A stretch of DNA of 9,818 nucleotides from Fidelibacterota bacterium. Lineage in GTDB: Bacteria; Fidelibacterota; Fidelibacteria; Fidelibacterales; Fidelibacteraceae. Positions 1 to 5,813 of the stretch are shown piece by piece. Position 1 is the first letter of the stretch. Each line of letters begins with the position of its first letter. Where the stretch lies: the NCBI GenBank assembly GCA_029931905.1, contig JAOZRH010000046.1:1-9818 (forward strand), given 5' to 3'. Under the pieces are notes generated by a model. That model searched no databases. It had not been told where the DNA came from and saw nothing but the letters and a program-made list of their open reading frames with translations. Made by a program: the position numbers and the translations under genes.

Positions 1-142
1 CAACAATTGCTTCTTGTTCTTCTTTAATTAAAACATCAGAATCTGTATAACCTAAATCTATTAGTTCTCTATGAGCATCTAATAATAATCGTAAAATTTC
101 ATCACTATATATATTTCTTTTATAAATACATTTAATTTTCAA
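1..142 (-). CDS. Unknown protein, N-terminal part only, TTG start
   Basis: An open frame of 47 codons runs off the left edge of the window. It starts at a TTG at 142-140, five bases after a strong AGGAGG ribosome binding site, and overlaps the last 11 bases of the upstream cysteine-cluster gene. The visible protein begins MKIKCIYKRN and continues with a lysine/leucine-rich, acidic stretch that looks like an amphipathic helix (LRLLLDAHRELIDLGY). Both nearby ATG codons run into stops within a few codons (TAA, TAG), so TTG is the only start fitting the ribosome binding site. No family is recognised. The stop/start overlap suggests translational coupling with the cysteine-cluster gene. It is judged real because of ribosome binding site, overlap and amino acid composition. 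Confidence 0.6.
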   Translation of the reverse strand, partial: MKIKCIYKRNIYSDEILRLLLDAHRELIDLGYTDSDVLIKEEQEAIV

Positions 143-470
143 TTTCTCCTCCTAAATATATTTGTTTCAATTTTTTTTGAACGGTGAGATCATATTTGAC
201 TCTTTCACCGATTCGACAATTCGAATTTTTCCGTTCAATTTGTGAATGTCGAAAACAAGGTGTTTCTTTATACCATTCGTAGTTATGAATTCTGCAAAAA
301 TATTGATTATCTTGAAAATATAAATGAGGACATACCTCGTTATTTGGTTTATGAATTAGTATATCTTTAAAATTATCTTCTGTTAAAACTAATTTTTCAG
401 AAACATATTCAGGTTTAACAATCACAACATCATACATGATGCAACAATATCCACAATGTAGACATTTCAT
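132..470 (-). CDS. YkgJ-like cysteine-cluster protein
   Basis: This 112-residue protein begins with a dense cysteine motif: C3, C6, C9 and C10 in the pattern CxxCxxCC. Further cysteines follow at about 47 (in VCPHL), 59, 72 and 85. This spacing is typical of the YkgJ family of putative zinc- or iron-chelating proteins, whose biochemical role is poorly defined, so a metal-binding function is inferred from the family. The ATG at 470-468 is chosen because GAGGAG lies just upstream. The frame stays open to about 617, but that extension runs through a hairpin and structured RNA and has no similar ribosome binding site. A weak hairpin with a U-rich tail lies between the upstream structured RNA and the ribosome binding site, so expression may depend on read-through. 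Confidence 0.75.
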   Translation of the reverse strand: MKCLHCGYCCIMYDVVIVKPEYVSEKLVLTEDNFKDILIHKPNNEVCPHLYFQDNQYFCRIHNYEWYKETPCFRHSQIERKNSNCRIGERVKYDLTVQKKLKQIYLGGEIEN

Positions 471-497
471 CTTTTTCTCCTCAAATAAAGATAAAAA

Positions 498-516
498 AGA
501 AACTTTTTCAGTTTCT
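498..516 (-). terminator. Hairpin with U-tract before the cysteine-cluster gene
   Basis: A 7-bp stem (AGAAACT with AGTTTCT) and five-base loop are followed on the minus strand by a T-rich run (TTTTTTAT). It sits about 30 bases upstream of the start of the next gene. The stem is AU-rich and weak, so it could act as an attenuator or as the 3' end of the structured RNA. Confidence 0.45.
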
Positions 517-654
517 AAGACCCAAAAATTTTCCTGCACTAACGGGGCAGGTCGACCTAGGATTTGACTTGAAATCCCGTCTTTCGACGATCTTATATGT
601 GGTTGGGTACTATACATACAAGACTAGGACCGGGGTTTTCCTATCAGATATATT

Positions 655-696
655 TCATGTAATCTCTAATAGTAAGGATATATTTTTCTCATTCAT
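655..696 (-). CDS. Possible 13-residue leader peptide
   Basis: ATG at 696-694 opens a frame of 13 codons (MNEKNISLLLEIT) that ends at TGA. GGAGG lies eight bases upstream. The GGAGG can pair with the CCTC that otherwise closes the upstream stem-loop (723-727), so its accessibility could switch with the fold of the RNA. This is an inference from complementarity only; translation of so short a frame is uncertain. Confidence 0.3.
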   Translation of the reverse strand: MNEKNISLLLEIT

Positions 697-893
697 ATAC
701 CCACCCTCCAGCTGGATTTATCGAGGTTCTGTACGTGGGATCTCACCCCCACTAGCTGGATTTGCACCTCTATCTACTACTACGATTAATTTAGATAAAG
801 TTTCTATCTAAATTACCTCTTGTAATTATTTTCGAATTGGATTACTTCAAATCTACAATAATTCAAGAAGAGTAGTAGAATAACCACTGAGCT

Positions 894-1754
894 CTAATTC
901 AGAGCTTCGCGAAGTTTTTCAGTCGTTCTACACAAAGCAGCGAGTGACTGTCTAACCCCACGAGGAGTTCCACCAATACCGGCATGGCCACCGGCTTCAG
1001 GACCAAAGAGGTCCTGAAGGAACTCCGCAACGGAGAATCCTTCAATGGGTGACTCAAGGGATACAGTAATCCCTCCAGTCTTGGTAGAAAAAGCAACTAC
1101 AGCTTTCGCTATCTCCCCATCAGGAGAGTTATAGAGATGGTTTGTGAACGAATCACTTACCCTCACTATAACCCCCTGCGAAAGTTCAACAAACGAACTC
1201 TCGTTCAGGGCTTCCGTTTGCGCTCTAAACTCGTCTCCTTTCTGGAGGAGATATTCGTATCCTCCCAAGATGTTGTCAAGAATTATTTTGAACAAAGGAA
1301 TTACTAACTCCTCAACTGAAAATTCTTTAACCTCTCCTGGTTGGGTACGAGTATCAAGACGATTAGCTTGTTGCCAAGCCCAGACAGCATAAAGTTGTCT
1401 AATCGTCTTTTCACTCGCTCCAGACTGGGCCAGTTTATGTGGACCATTAATATCCACGAAAGCTGCTAGTTCCCAAAATTCGGGAGCTTCGGGTTTCTCA
1501 CCTATAACGGCAAGAATACCACCCATCGTATCGAGATCGATATGTGAGAGACCAATGGCTTCACAATCGACTTTTTCCGTGTGGAGACACGGAGCAGGGT
1601 TGTTGGATCTTGGTCCGTGATGTGCAAGAGTCAAAACAGAACCTTCGACACACCTCTCACCGTATTCAGCTTCGATGGTGACTGACTTCAGACCCTCTAA
1701 CCTACTCTCTAAAGCGTCAGGGTCAGATGAGATGAAAATTCTAGGATAACCCAT
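894..1754 (-). CDS. DHH/DHHA1-like phosphoesterase-family protein
   Basis: This 286-residue protein carries two features of the DHH phosphoesterase superfamily. The first is an N-terminal His/Asp-rich region with AHHGPR at about 44-49 and SHIDLDTMGG at about 70-79, resembling the metal-binding motifs. The second is a C-terminal glycine-rich GGHAGIGGTPRG at about 255-266, which resembles the DHHA1 substrate-binding motif GGHxxAAG. Members of the superfamily cleave phosphodiester or phosphoanhydride bonds (RecJ, oligoribonuclease NrnA, cyclic-di-AMP phosphodiesterase, pyrophosphatases); the substrate here is not predictable. The classical DHH triplet is not seen as such, so activity is uncertain. 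Start ATG 1754-1752 has only a weak ribosome binding site (GAGACGAG), just after a hairpin. GC content is near half by eye, much higher than in neighbouring genes, which suggests separate acquisition. Structured RNA lies on both sides. Confidence 0.6.
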   Translation of the reverse strand: MGYPRIFISSDPDALESRLEGLKSVTIEAEYGERCVEGSVLTLAHHGPRSNNPAPCLHTEKVDCEAIGLSHIDLDTMGGILAVIGEKPEAPEFWELAAFVDINGPHKLAQSGASEKTIRQLYAVWAWQQANRLDTRTQPGEVKEFSVEELVIPLFKIILDNILGGYEYLLQKGDEFRAQTEALNESSFVELSQGVIVRVSDSFTNHLYNSPDGEIAKAVVAFSTKTGGITVSLESPIEGFSVAEFLQDLFGPEAGGHAGIGGTPRGVRQSLAALCRTTEKLREALN

Positions 1755-1950
1755 TTTCTCGTCTCTCTGGTCTACAACGTTGACCAGATCTTCAAACTAA
1801 TCAACAAGGTTCCCGAGAGGTGTCACCCTCTGGTTAGCTTGTAAACCGTAAGAAGAATCTTACGCCTATTTTTGTTATCTCGGTGTAGGTACCGACTTAG
1901 GGTGAAAAGCACCCAGACCAGCGACACGCTGGAATTTAGTATGTGATATC
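1755..1950 (-). ncRNA. Structured 5' leader of the DHH-like gene
   Basis: About 190 nt separate the promoter motif from the DHH-like start codon. On the minus strand they form a train of hairpins: CCAGCG/CGCTGG (1918-1932), GGGTG/CACCC (1900-1914), TCGGT/ACCGA (1880-1895), CGTAAGA/TCTTACG (1847-1864), AGAGG/CCTCT (around 1814-1832) inside a CAAG/CTTG closure, and CTGGTC/GACCAG (1767-1787) directly before the ribosome binding site. GC content is well above background. No tRNA cloverleaf or known riboswitch is recognised. Its place between promoter and start codon suggests a regulatory leader. Confidence 0.55.
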
Positions 1951-1951
1951 T

Positions 1952-1979
1952 ATTTCTTTATAAAAAAATTAAAAATAAA
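1952..1979 (-). promoter_or_regulatory. TAAAGAAAT promoter motif, copy 1
   Basis: The minus strand carries TAAAGAAAT at 1960-1952, with an A/T-rich TATTT block about 11 bases upstream. It follows the terminator of the helicase operon directly and precedes the structured leader of the DHH-like gene. Eight further intergenic copies in the same orientation support a promoter role. Confidence 0.6.
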
Positions 1980-1999
1980 GCGGGTAATGGACCCGCTTT
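1977..1999 (-). terminator. Intrinsic terminator of the helicase operon
   Basis: A perfect 9-bp stem (AAAGCGGGT with ACCCGCTTT) and five-base loop are followed on the minus strand by TTTATTTTTAATTTTTTT. It begins within a few bases of the stop codon of the 74-residue gene, so it closes that operon. Its T-tract merges with the next promoter motif. Confidence 0.9.
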
Positions 2000-2002
2000 A
2001 AA

Positions 2003-2227
2003 CTAATATTGAGTTTTAAAAAACATTTCTACAAAATCAATAATATCATCTTTTGATTCTTGTGGTTCTGGATAACCATAATTTTCAACCAACATATCAA
2101 AACAACCTTCAATATATATTCGATATAAGTATTTAGTTGTTTGAATTTCATGAATCATTGCAAAAATTAGAATTTGAGCATCTCTTGAAAAATCTTGAAA
2201 ATTTTTAAATGTCTCGATATCGATCAT
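2003..2227 (-). CDS. Small unknown protein downstream of the helicase
   Basis: A 74-residue protein starting MIDIETFKNF, rich in aromatic and acidic residues, with no family recognised. The ATG at 2227-2225 is preferred because AGAGG lies upstream at suitable spacing; an in-frame non-ATG codon nine codons earlier would place the start before that site. The gene overlaps the last 23 bases of the helicase gene, so the two are probably translationally coupled and may act together. A strong terminator follows directly. The C-terminal half (PEPQESKDDIIDFVEMFF) looks helical and acidic. No transmembrane segment or metal motif is seen. Confidence 0.7.
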   Translation of the reverse strand: MIDIETFKNFQDFSRDAQILIFAMIHEIQTTKYLYRIYIEGCFDMLVENYGYPEPQESKDDIIDFVEMFFKTQY

Positions 2228-4127
2228 CAATGATTTCCTCTGTTGTATCAACAATTTGACATTTATTATAAATCTCTTTAAGAAAACGACTTGGTTGGAG
2301 CGCTCCTCTTCCTCTAGTTATACAGTGTGATAAAAAGAGAAATTTTTCAGCTCTTGTCATAGCAACATATAGAAGTCTTCTTTCTTCTTCTAATTTTTCT
2401 TTTTCACCATAACTCAAAAAATGTGGTAAATATGATTCTTCTAATCCAATTACAAAAATAGTTTTAAATTCTAAACCTTTCGCAGCATGAATAGTCATCA
2501 AATTAATTGCATCTCTTTCTTCTTTTTTATTTTCAATCAATAATTGAATTGATTCCATAAACGAAGGAAGTTCTTTGTATTTTTTTGACATTGATTTTAA
2601 TTCTTTGATATTTTCAATTTTTGATTCTGCTTCAACTTCATCTGAAGAAATTTTACCCAAATATTCTTCAAATTTAAAATCTTCATAAATTTTTTCGATA
2701 AGTTTTAACGGCGTGAGTGTTTTTCGAACACTCACAAGATTTAATATTTTTGAAAGATTAGTATTTATATTTTTAGAAAAATAGTGACCTTTTAAACCTG
2801 TGATAATTTTATCAGCAATATCATTACCTTGTAATTGATATAAATTTTGAATTGTTTTTGTACCAATTCCTCTTCGAGGAGCTGAAACCAATCGTTCGAA
2901 AGATATTTTATCTTTTAAATTGTTTAAAAATGATAAATATGATAGCATATCTTTTATTTCACGCCGTTCCAAAAATTCGATAGCTCCAACAATTCTATAA
3001 GGAATTTGATTTTCAACTAGTTCTTCTTCTATTACTCTAGATAAAGCTCTTACTCTAAATAAAATAGCAATATCATTTAAATTGTAGTTAAATCTTTCAA
3101 CACACAATTTACAATTTGAGATTATTTCACGAGCTTCTTTAATATTGTTATCATATTTAACAATAGTTGGTTTGATTATACTTTTTGTTTTAGAAAAACA
3201 TTTCTTCTGAATTTGAAATTCATTATTTTTAATTAATTCATTACTACTTTCAATTATTGGAACAGTTGATCTGTAATTTTGTTCCATAAACATTATTTTA
3301 CCATTTGGATAAAAACTATCAAAGTCAATAAAGTATTTAGGATCTGCTGATCTCCAAAGAAATATCGATTGATAATCATCACCAACAGCAGTTATTTTTG
3401 GTTTATTATTTACCAATAATTGAAAAATAGCGTTTTGTATTGTATTAATATCTTGATATTCATCAATTAAAATATATTGGAAATAATTTGACCATTTATT
3501 TCTAAAATCTATATTATTATATAATAAATACCAGGTATACCAAAGAATATCATCAAAATCTAATGCATTATTTTCTTTTAGTTCCTCCATATATTTATAG
3601 AAAAAATTAACTAATTGTTCATTTGTTATTTTTGGGATATCAATAATATTTTCAACTTCATAATTTTCTAAATATTTGATAGGTTCAAATTGATTCTTCG
3701 CCGTTCCAATAATTTCACTTAATATCCAAAAAGATTTTTTAAATTTATTCCATCTAAAATCTTTTATTATTTTTTTTATTAATTTATTTCTTTCTTTGGT
3801 TCCAAAAATACTTGTTTCTTCATTGAATTCTATTAAATTTAAATTATTTCTCAACATTTTTAAACAAGAACTATGAATTGTTGAAACCCAAGTTAAATGT
3901 AAACTGTCAGTATTTACTAATTTACTTACTCTTTCTTTCAATTCATTAGCTGCTTTATTTGTAAATGTTATACATAGAATTCTATTCGGGTTAAAATTTA
4001 ATTCGTTTATCAAATAAGCAAATTTGTGGGTTAAAACTCTAGTTTTTCCAGAGCCTGCTCCTGAACATAATAATAATGGTGTTTTTATGTATTCAACCGC
4101 TTCCTGTTGTATCTTACTTAAATGCAC
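2205..4127 (-). CDS. UvrD/Rep/PcrA-type superfamily 1A DNA helicase
   Basis: This 640-residue protein has the full set of SF1A helicase motifs in order: Q motif LSKIQQEAV (3-11), Walker A GAGSGKT (23-29), Ia ITFTNKAA (53-60), Walker B DEYQD (222-226), III GDDYQSIFLWRSA (249-261), IV EQNYRS, V HAAKGLEF (547-554) and VI LLYVAMTRAEK (585-595). Proteins of this family are ATP-driven 3'-to-5' single-strand translocases that unwind DNA in repair, replication restart or recombination. All catalytic residues are present and the length is close to Rep, so it should be active. It starts at GTG 4127-4125 after AGAGGAAG and overlaps the upstream zinc-ribbon gene by 14 bases. The downstream gene overlaps its end. 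Its exact role (phage replication or recombination) is inferred. Confidence 0.95.
   Translation of the reverse strand: MHLSKIQQEAVEYIKTPLLLCSGAGSGKTRVLTHKFAYLINELNFNPNRILCITFTNKAANELKERVSKLVNTDSLHLTWVSTIHSSCLKMLRNNLNLIEFNEETSIFGTKERNKLIKKIIKDFRWNKFKKSFWILSEIIGTAKNQFEPIKYLENYEVENIIDIPKITNEQLVNFFYKYMEELKENNALDFDDILWYTWYLLYNNIDFRNKWSNYFQYILIDEYQDINTIQNAIFQLLVNNKPKITAVGDDYQSIFLWRSADPKYFIDFDSFYPNGKIMFMEQNYRSTVPIIESSNELIKNNEFQIQKKCFSKTKSIIKPTIVKYDNNIKEAREIISNCKLCVERFNYNLNDIAILFRVRALSRVIEEELVENQIPYRIVGAIEFLERREIKDMLSYLSFLNNLKDKISFERLVSAPRRGIGTKTIQNLYQLQGNDIADKIITGLKGHYFSKNINTNLSKILNLVSVRKTLTPLKLIEKIYEDFKFEEYLGKISSDEVEAESKIENIKELKSMSKKYKELPSFMESIQLLIENKKEERDAINLMTIHAAKGLEFKTIFVIGLEESYLPHFLSYGEKEKLEEERRLLYVAMTRAEKFLFLSHCITRGRGALQPSRFLKEIYNKCQIVDTTEEIIDDRYRDI
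2713..2735 (-). other. Perfect hairpin inside the helicase gene
   Basis: A 9-bp perfect inverted repeat (GTGAGTGTT with AACACTCAC) with a five-base loop lies within the helicase coding sequence, directly next to a copy of the AACGGCG word (2707-2713). It lacks a T-tract, so it is not a normal terminator. It could slow translation, affect mRNA stability or be a protein-binding site. Confidence 0.35.
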
Positions 4128-4404
4128 TATTAACTTCCTCTAAAAGATGTTCATATGATACATATTTCTTTTCAAAATCGCATTTTTTACAATATATTAA
4201 TTGTAATGTTTTTGGTTGTTCTATAAAATTCTTTGTTCCTAAAATATTTGAATGTTCAAGTTTTTCATTTTCAACAATTTCTTTTATGTATAATTTTTTT
4301 GAACAAATTGGACAAACACGAAATTTTAAACATAGTTTTAAAAGATCATTTTGTTCTTTTAAATATAAAACCTTCTTCTTTGATTCTTCTGAAACTTCTA
4401 TCAT
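4114..4404 (-). CDS. Small zinc-ribbon protein
   Basis: A 96-residue protein with two cysteine pairs: CPIC at 31-34 and CKKC at 72-75, separated by about 37 residues, the layout of a zinc ribbon. The N-terminal 25 residues are charged and helical. ATG 4404-4402 follows a consensus AGGAGG and is the first gene after a promoter motif; the longer frame to 4509 would cross both promoter and terminator and is rejected. It overlaps the helicase start by 14 bases. Zinc ribbons often bind nucleic acid or proteins, and its coupling to the helicase suggests a shared DNA-related job, but the specific function is unknown. Confidence 0.75.
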   Translation of the reverse strand: MIEVSEESKKKVLYLKEQNDLLKLCLKFRVCPICSKKLYIKEIVENEKLEHSNILGTKNFIEQPKTLQLIYCKKCDFEKKYVSYEHLLEEVNSAFK

Positions 4405-4429
4405 ATATTTTCCTCCTTTATGATAAGGT

Positions 4430-4457
4430 ATTTCTTTATAAAATATGAAAAAAATAA
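4430..4457 (-). promoter_or_regulatory. TAAAGAAAT promoter motif, copy 2
   Basis: The minus strand carries TAAAGAAAT at 4438-4430 after an A/T-rich block, directly behind the T-tract of the terminator at 4461-4488. The AGGAGG and ATG of the zinc-ribbon gene lie about 15-25 bases further on, so this is the clearest promoter-to-gene arrangement in the window. Confidence 0.7.
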
Positions 4458-4460
4458 AAA

Positions 4461-4488
4461 GATTCCCAGGATTCAAATCCTGGGAATC
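4461..4488 (-). terminator. Intrinsic terminator of the 102-residue gene
   Basis: A 12-bp stem (GATTCCCAGGAT with ATCCTGGGAATC) with a four-base loop is followed on the minus strand by TTTTTATTTTTTT. It starts nine bases after the upstream stop codon. Confidence 0.93.
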
Positions 4489-4496
4489 ATCTTTTT

Positions 4497-4805
4497 CTAC
4501 TTTTGACAAACTTCGATCAATTTGCGATTTTGATCAATATATTCCATGATCATATTTTTCTGTTTTTCAAATTCTTCTTTAGAAACATCTTCTCCAAATA
4601 TTTTATATTCTTTTTTTTCTTTTTCATAAACTTGATCAAGAAGGTTAGTTATGAAAACCTTAACACTCTCAACATCACCTTCAAGTATAATTGCAATTGA
4701 CATTATACATCCTATAATACCCATACTACTTGTAATCGATGTTAACCATCCAACTGAGGCTTTGATTCGATCAGGTTCAGTTTCTAATAATTCTTTAATG
4801 TCCAT
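4497..4805 (-). CDS. Unknown protein with one hydrophobic segment
   Basis: A 102-residue protein of no recognised family. Residues about 19-41 are strongly hydrophobic (from GWLTSITSSM through IAIIL) and may form a membrane helix; the C-terminal half is highly charged (EKEKKEYK, KEEFEKQKN) and probably helical. ATG 4805-4803 follows a good GAAGGAG. Upstream is a structured RNA ending in a U8 terminator only 14 bases before the start codon, so transcription must read through that terminator or begin elsewhere. An intrinsic terminator follows immediately, so this is a single-gene unit. A role as a small membrane-associated accessory protein is possible but unproven. Confidence 0.7.
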   Translation of the reverse strand: MDIKELLETEPDRIKASVGWLTSITSSMGIIGCIMSIAIILEGDVESVKVFITNLLDQVYEKEKKEYKIFGEDVSKEEFEKQKNMIMEYIDQNRKLIEVCQK

Positions 4806-4818
4806 TTATAACTCCTTC

Positions 4819-4866
4819 AAAAAAAAGATAATTATCGTGATCCCCTCCCTATTAGAGAGGATCACG
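4819..4866 (-). terminator. Intrinsic terminator at the end of the structured RNA
   Basis: The stem CGTGATCC/GGATCACG, extended by inner pairs, is followed after a short ATAATTATC spacer by eight T residues on the minus strand (4826-4819). The ribosome binding site of the next gene starts right after it, an arrangement common in attenuators. Confidence 0.75.
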
Positions 4867-4978
4867 GCGGTATAAGACTTTTAATATGAGTCTTATATCG
4901 CTTTCTTAGAAGTTGGCTAGACCTCCAAGCTGGGTTTTGTCTGGAGGAGCCACCTCCAGTTTTGTCCAGATTTACTAT
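4819..4978 (-). ncRNA. Structured RNA of about 155 nt with its own terminator
   Basis: Between a promoter motif and a U8 terminator lies a GC-rich stretch that forms four consecutive hairpins on the minus strand: CTGGAGG/CCTCCAG (4941-4959), CTTGGAGGT/ACTTCTAAG (4905-4929, with G-U pairs), ATAAGACT/AGTCTTAT (4872-4896) and the terminator stem CGTGATCC/GGATCACG (4836-4866). No open frame fits. The promoter-structure-terminator layout suggests a free small RNA or an attenuator leader for the 102-residue gene. No known RNA family is recognised. Confidence 0.65.
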
Positions 4979-4981
4979 AAT

Positions 4982-5009
4982 ATTTCTTTATAAAATTTTT
5001 GAATATTAA
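4982..5009 (-). promoter_or_regulatory. TAAAGAAAT promoter motif, copy 3
   Basis: The minus strand carries TAAAGAAAT at 4990-4982 with an upstream AATATTCAA block. It follows the end of the lipoprotein gene without a clear terminator and precedes the structured RNA. Confidence 0.6.
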
Positions 5010-5314
5010 TCAATCAATTCTTTCTTATTATCCAACCAAAGTCCTCCAAAACGATTACGTGTTTGAAAGATTTTGAATTTATGTTTCCCACAATATGTAT
5101 CTTCTGCCATTCGTTGACAAATACCAATCCAATCTTCTGGTTCTTCATCAGATTTTGGATTACCATTTTTGATACATTCTAAAATAAATTGACCTCTTAT
5201 TTCAGATGTTGAATTATCACAATTTGTTTCGTAACGTGTGATAACTCTTTCTTCAGTTCCACACGCTGAAAGGAGAATTGCCGTTAAAATAACAAGTAGA
5301 ATATTTTTAAACAT
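5006..5314 (-). CDS. Small secreted lipoprotein
   Basis: A 102-residue protein with a classic lipoprotein signal peptide: a lysine at position 3, a hydrophobic stretch, and the lipobox LSAC at 15-18, with C18 as the lipid-bearing residue. The mature part contains several more cysteines (including ones in NCDN, LECIK, GICQR and TYCGK) that may form disulfides. It would be anchored to a membrane on the outside of the cytoplasm. Phage lipoproteins can serve in lysis (Rz1-type spanins) or in blocking superinfection; neither can be decided here, and the length and cysteines do not match a typical Rz1. ATG 5314-5312 lies six bases after the previous stop, with AGAGG inside that gene's end, so it is the last gene of the operon. 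Confidence 0.8.
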   Translation of the reverse strand: MFKNILLVILTAILLSACGTEERVITRYETNCDNSTSEIRGQFILECIKNGNPKSDEEPEDWIGICQRMAEDTYCGKHKFKIFQTRNRFGGLWLDNKKELID

Positions 5315-5320
5315 TTGATT

Positions 5321-5812
5321 CTAAACCTCTAAAAAAATTTTCTTATTAATTCTGTTAACATATTCTAAAATTTCTGGTTGATTTGTTTCATTGTATATAT
5401 TTTTAAGATATGTATTTGCGAAGAAATTTAAAATTTTAATTTCACCTTCCAATATTTTGTCTGAATTTAAAATATAATTATTGAAACTTGTGAATAAGAA
5501 TTTATCAGGGTTATAATCAAAATATAACATATAACGGCCAGATCTATTTGATATTGTTATATTTTGACCGGTTTTAAATTTTGCATGATATAAAGAATAA
5601 GATCTTAAAACAGCTACAACATCGATGTGTTGAATTAAATATAATTCAGCTCCAAAATTAGCAAAAAATTTACCAAATAAATTTTTTGCTGTTTCACTAA
5701 TTTTAAAACCTCGTATTTCATTAACACTGTCAATTTTAATATTTTCAGTAAAATCACCTAATCTGATTCGAATTTGTTTTTTACCATGTATATTTTGTGA
5801 TGAATATGACAT
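5321..5812 (-). CDS. Unknown protein following the TGT/DpdA-like gene
   Basis: A 163-residue protein of no recognised family. The ATG at 5812-5810 is one base after the stop of the TGT-like gene and uses GAAGAG inside that gene's end as ribosome binding site; the frame opens six codons earlier only at a TTG without a better site. The near-overlap suggests strong coupling and possibly a physical or functional partnership with the TGT-like enzyme. The sequence mixes beta-type stretches (KQIRIRLGDF, ITISNRSGRYMLYF) with a helical C-terminus, suggesting a compact soluble fold. No cysteine cluster or membrane segment is seen. Confidence 0.75.
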   Translation of the reverse strand: MSYSSQNIHGKKQIRIRLGDFTENIKIDSVNEIRGFKISETAKNLFGKFFANFGAELYLIQHIDVVAVLRSYSLYHAKFKTGQNITISNRSGRYMLYFDYNPDKFLFTSFNNYILNSDKILEGEIKILNFFANTYLKNIYNETNQPEILEYVNRINKKIFLEV

Positions 5813-5813
5813 A

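Larger units (their letters stand above)
471..893 (-). ncRNA. Structured non-coding stretch, possible leader or riboswitch
   Basis: No gene of useful length fits the 420 bases between the DHH-like gene and the cysteine-cluster gene, but on the minus strand they fold richly. Elements in transcription order: an 11-bp hairpin (787-797 with 805-815); a closing stem GAGGT/ACCTC (766-770 with 723-727) around an inner stem (747-752 with 735-740), separated by unequal internal loops; a perfect 10-base direct repeat AAATCCAGCT (754-763 and 710-719); a GGAGG followed by a 13-codon frame; a junction-like element 542-580 with stems ACGGG/CCCGT, GATTT/AAATC and the palindrome AGGTCGACCT; and a hairpin with a U-tract at 498-516. 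GC content is clearly above that of the surrounding genes. No known RNA family is recognised. It could be a leader of the cysteine-cluster gene or an independent RNA. Confidence 0.5.

Noticed and set aside
110..125. Tenth promoter motif near the left edge
   Set aside because: The sequence has an extra T (ATTTCTTTTATA), lies inside a coding frame and does not precede a gene start.
471..617. Longer N-terminus for the cysteine-cluster protein
   Set aside because: The extension crosses the U-tract hairpin and structured RNA, while the internal ATG at 470 has GAGGAG and gives a family-like start at the cysteine motif.
600..660. Hammerhead ribozyme near CTGATAGGAAAAC
   Set aside because: The core CUGANGA is not matched and the flanking stems do not form.
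700..780. TPP riboswitch or tRNA in the structured stretch
   Set aside because: Some words (GTGAGA, ATCCAGC) recall a TPP element, but the conserved CUGAGA and GAUCUGGAUAA core is absent, and no cloverleaf with a T-loop can be drawn.
569..811. Plus-strand open frames, including those at 569-811, 1144-1392, 4076-4423, 4233-4448, 4503-4700, 4651-4875 and 7536-7829
   Set aside because: They lie antisense to well-supported genes or structured RNA, lack good ribosome binding sites and have low-complexity phenylalanine/serine-rich composition typical of shadows in AT-rich DNA.
899..1096. Second minus-strand frame within the DHH-like gene
   Set aside because: It is an out-of-frame shadow with no ribosome binding site; the longer frame carries the family motifs.
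4405..4509. Longer N-terminus for the zinc-ribbon protein
   Set aside because: The extension would run through an intrinsic terminator and promoter motif; the ATG at 4404 has a perfect AGGAGG.
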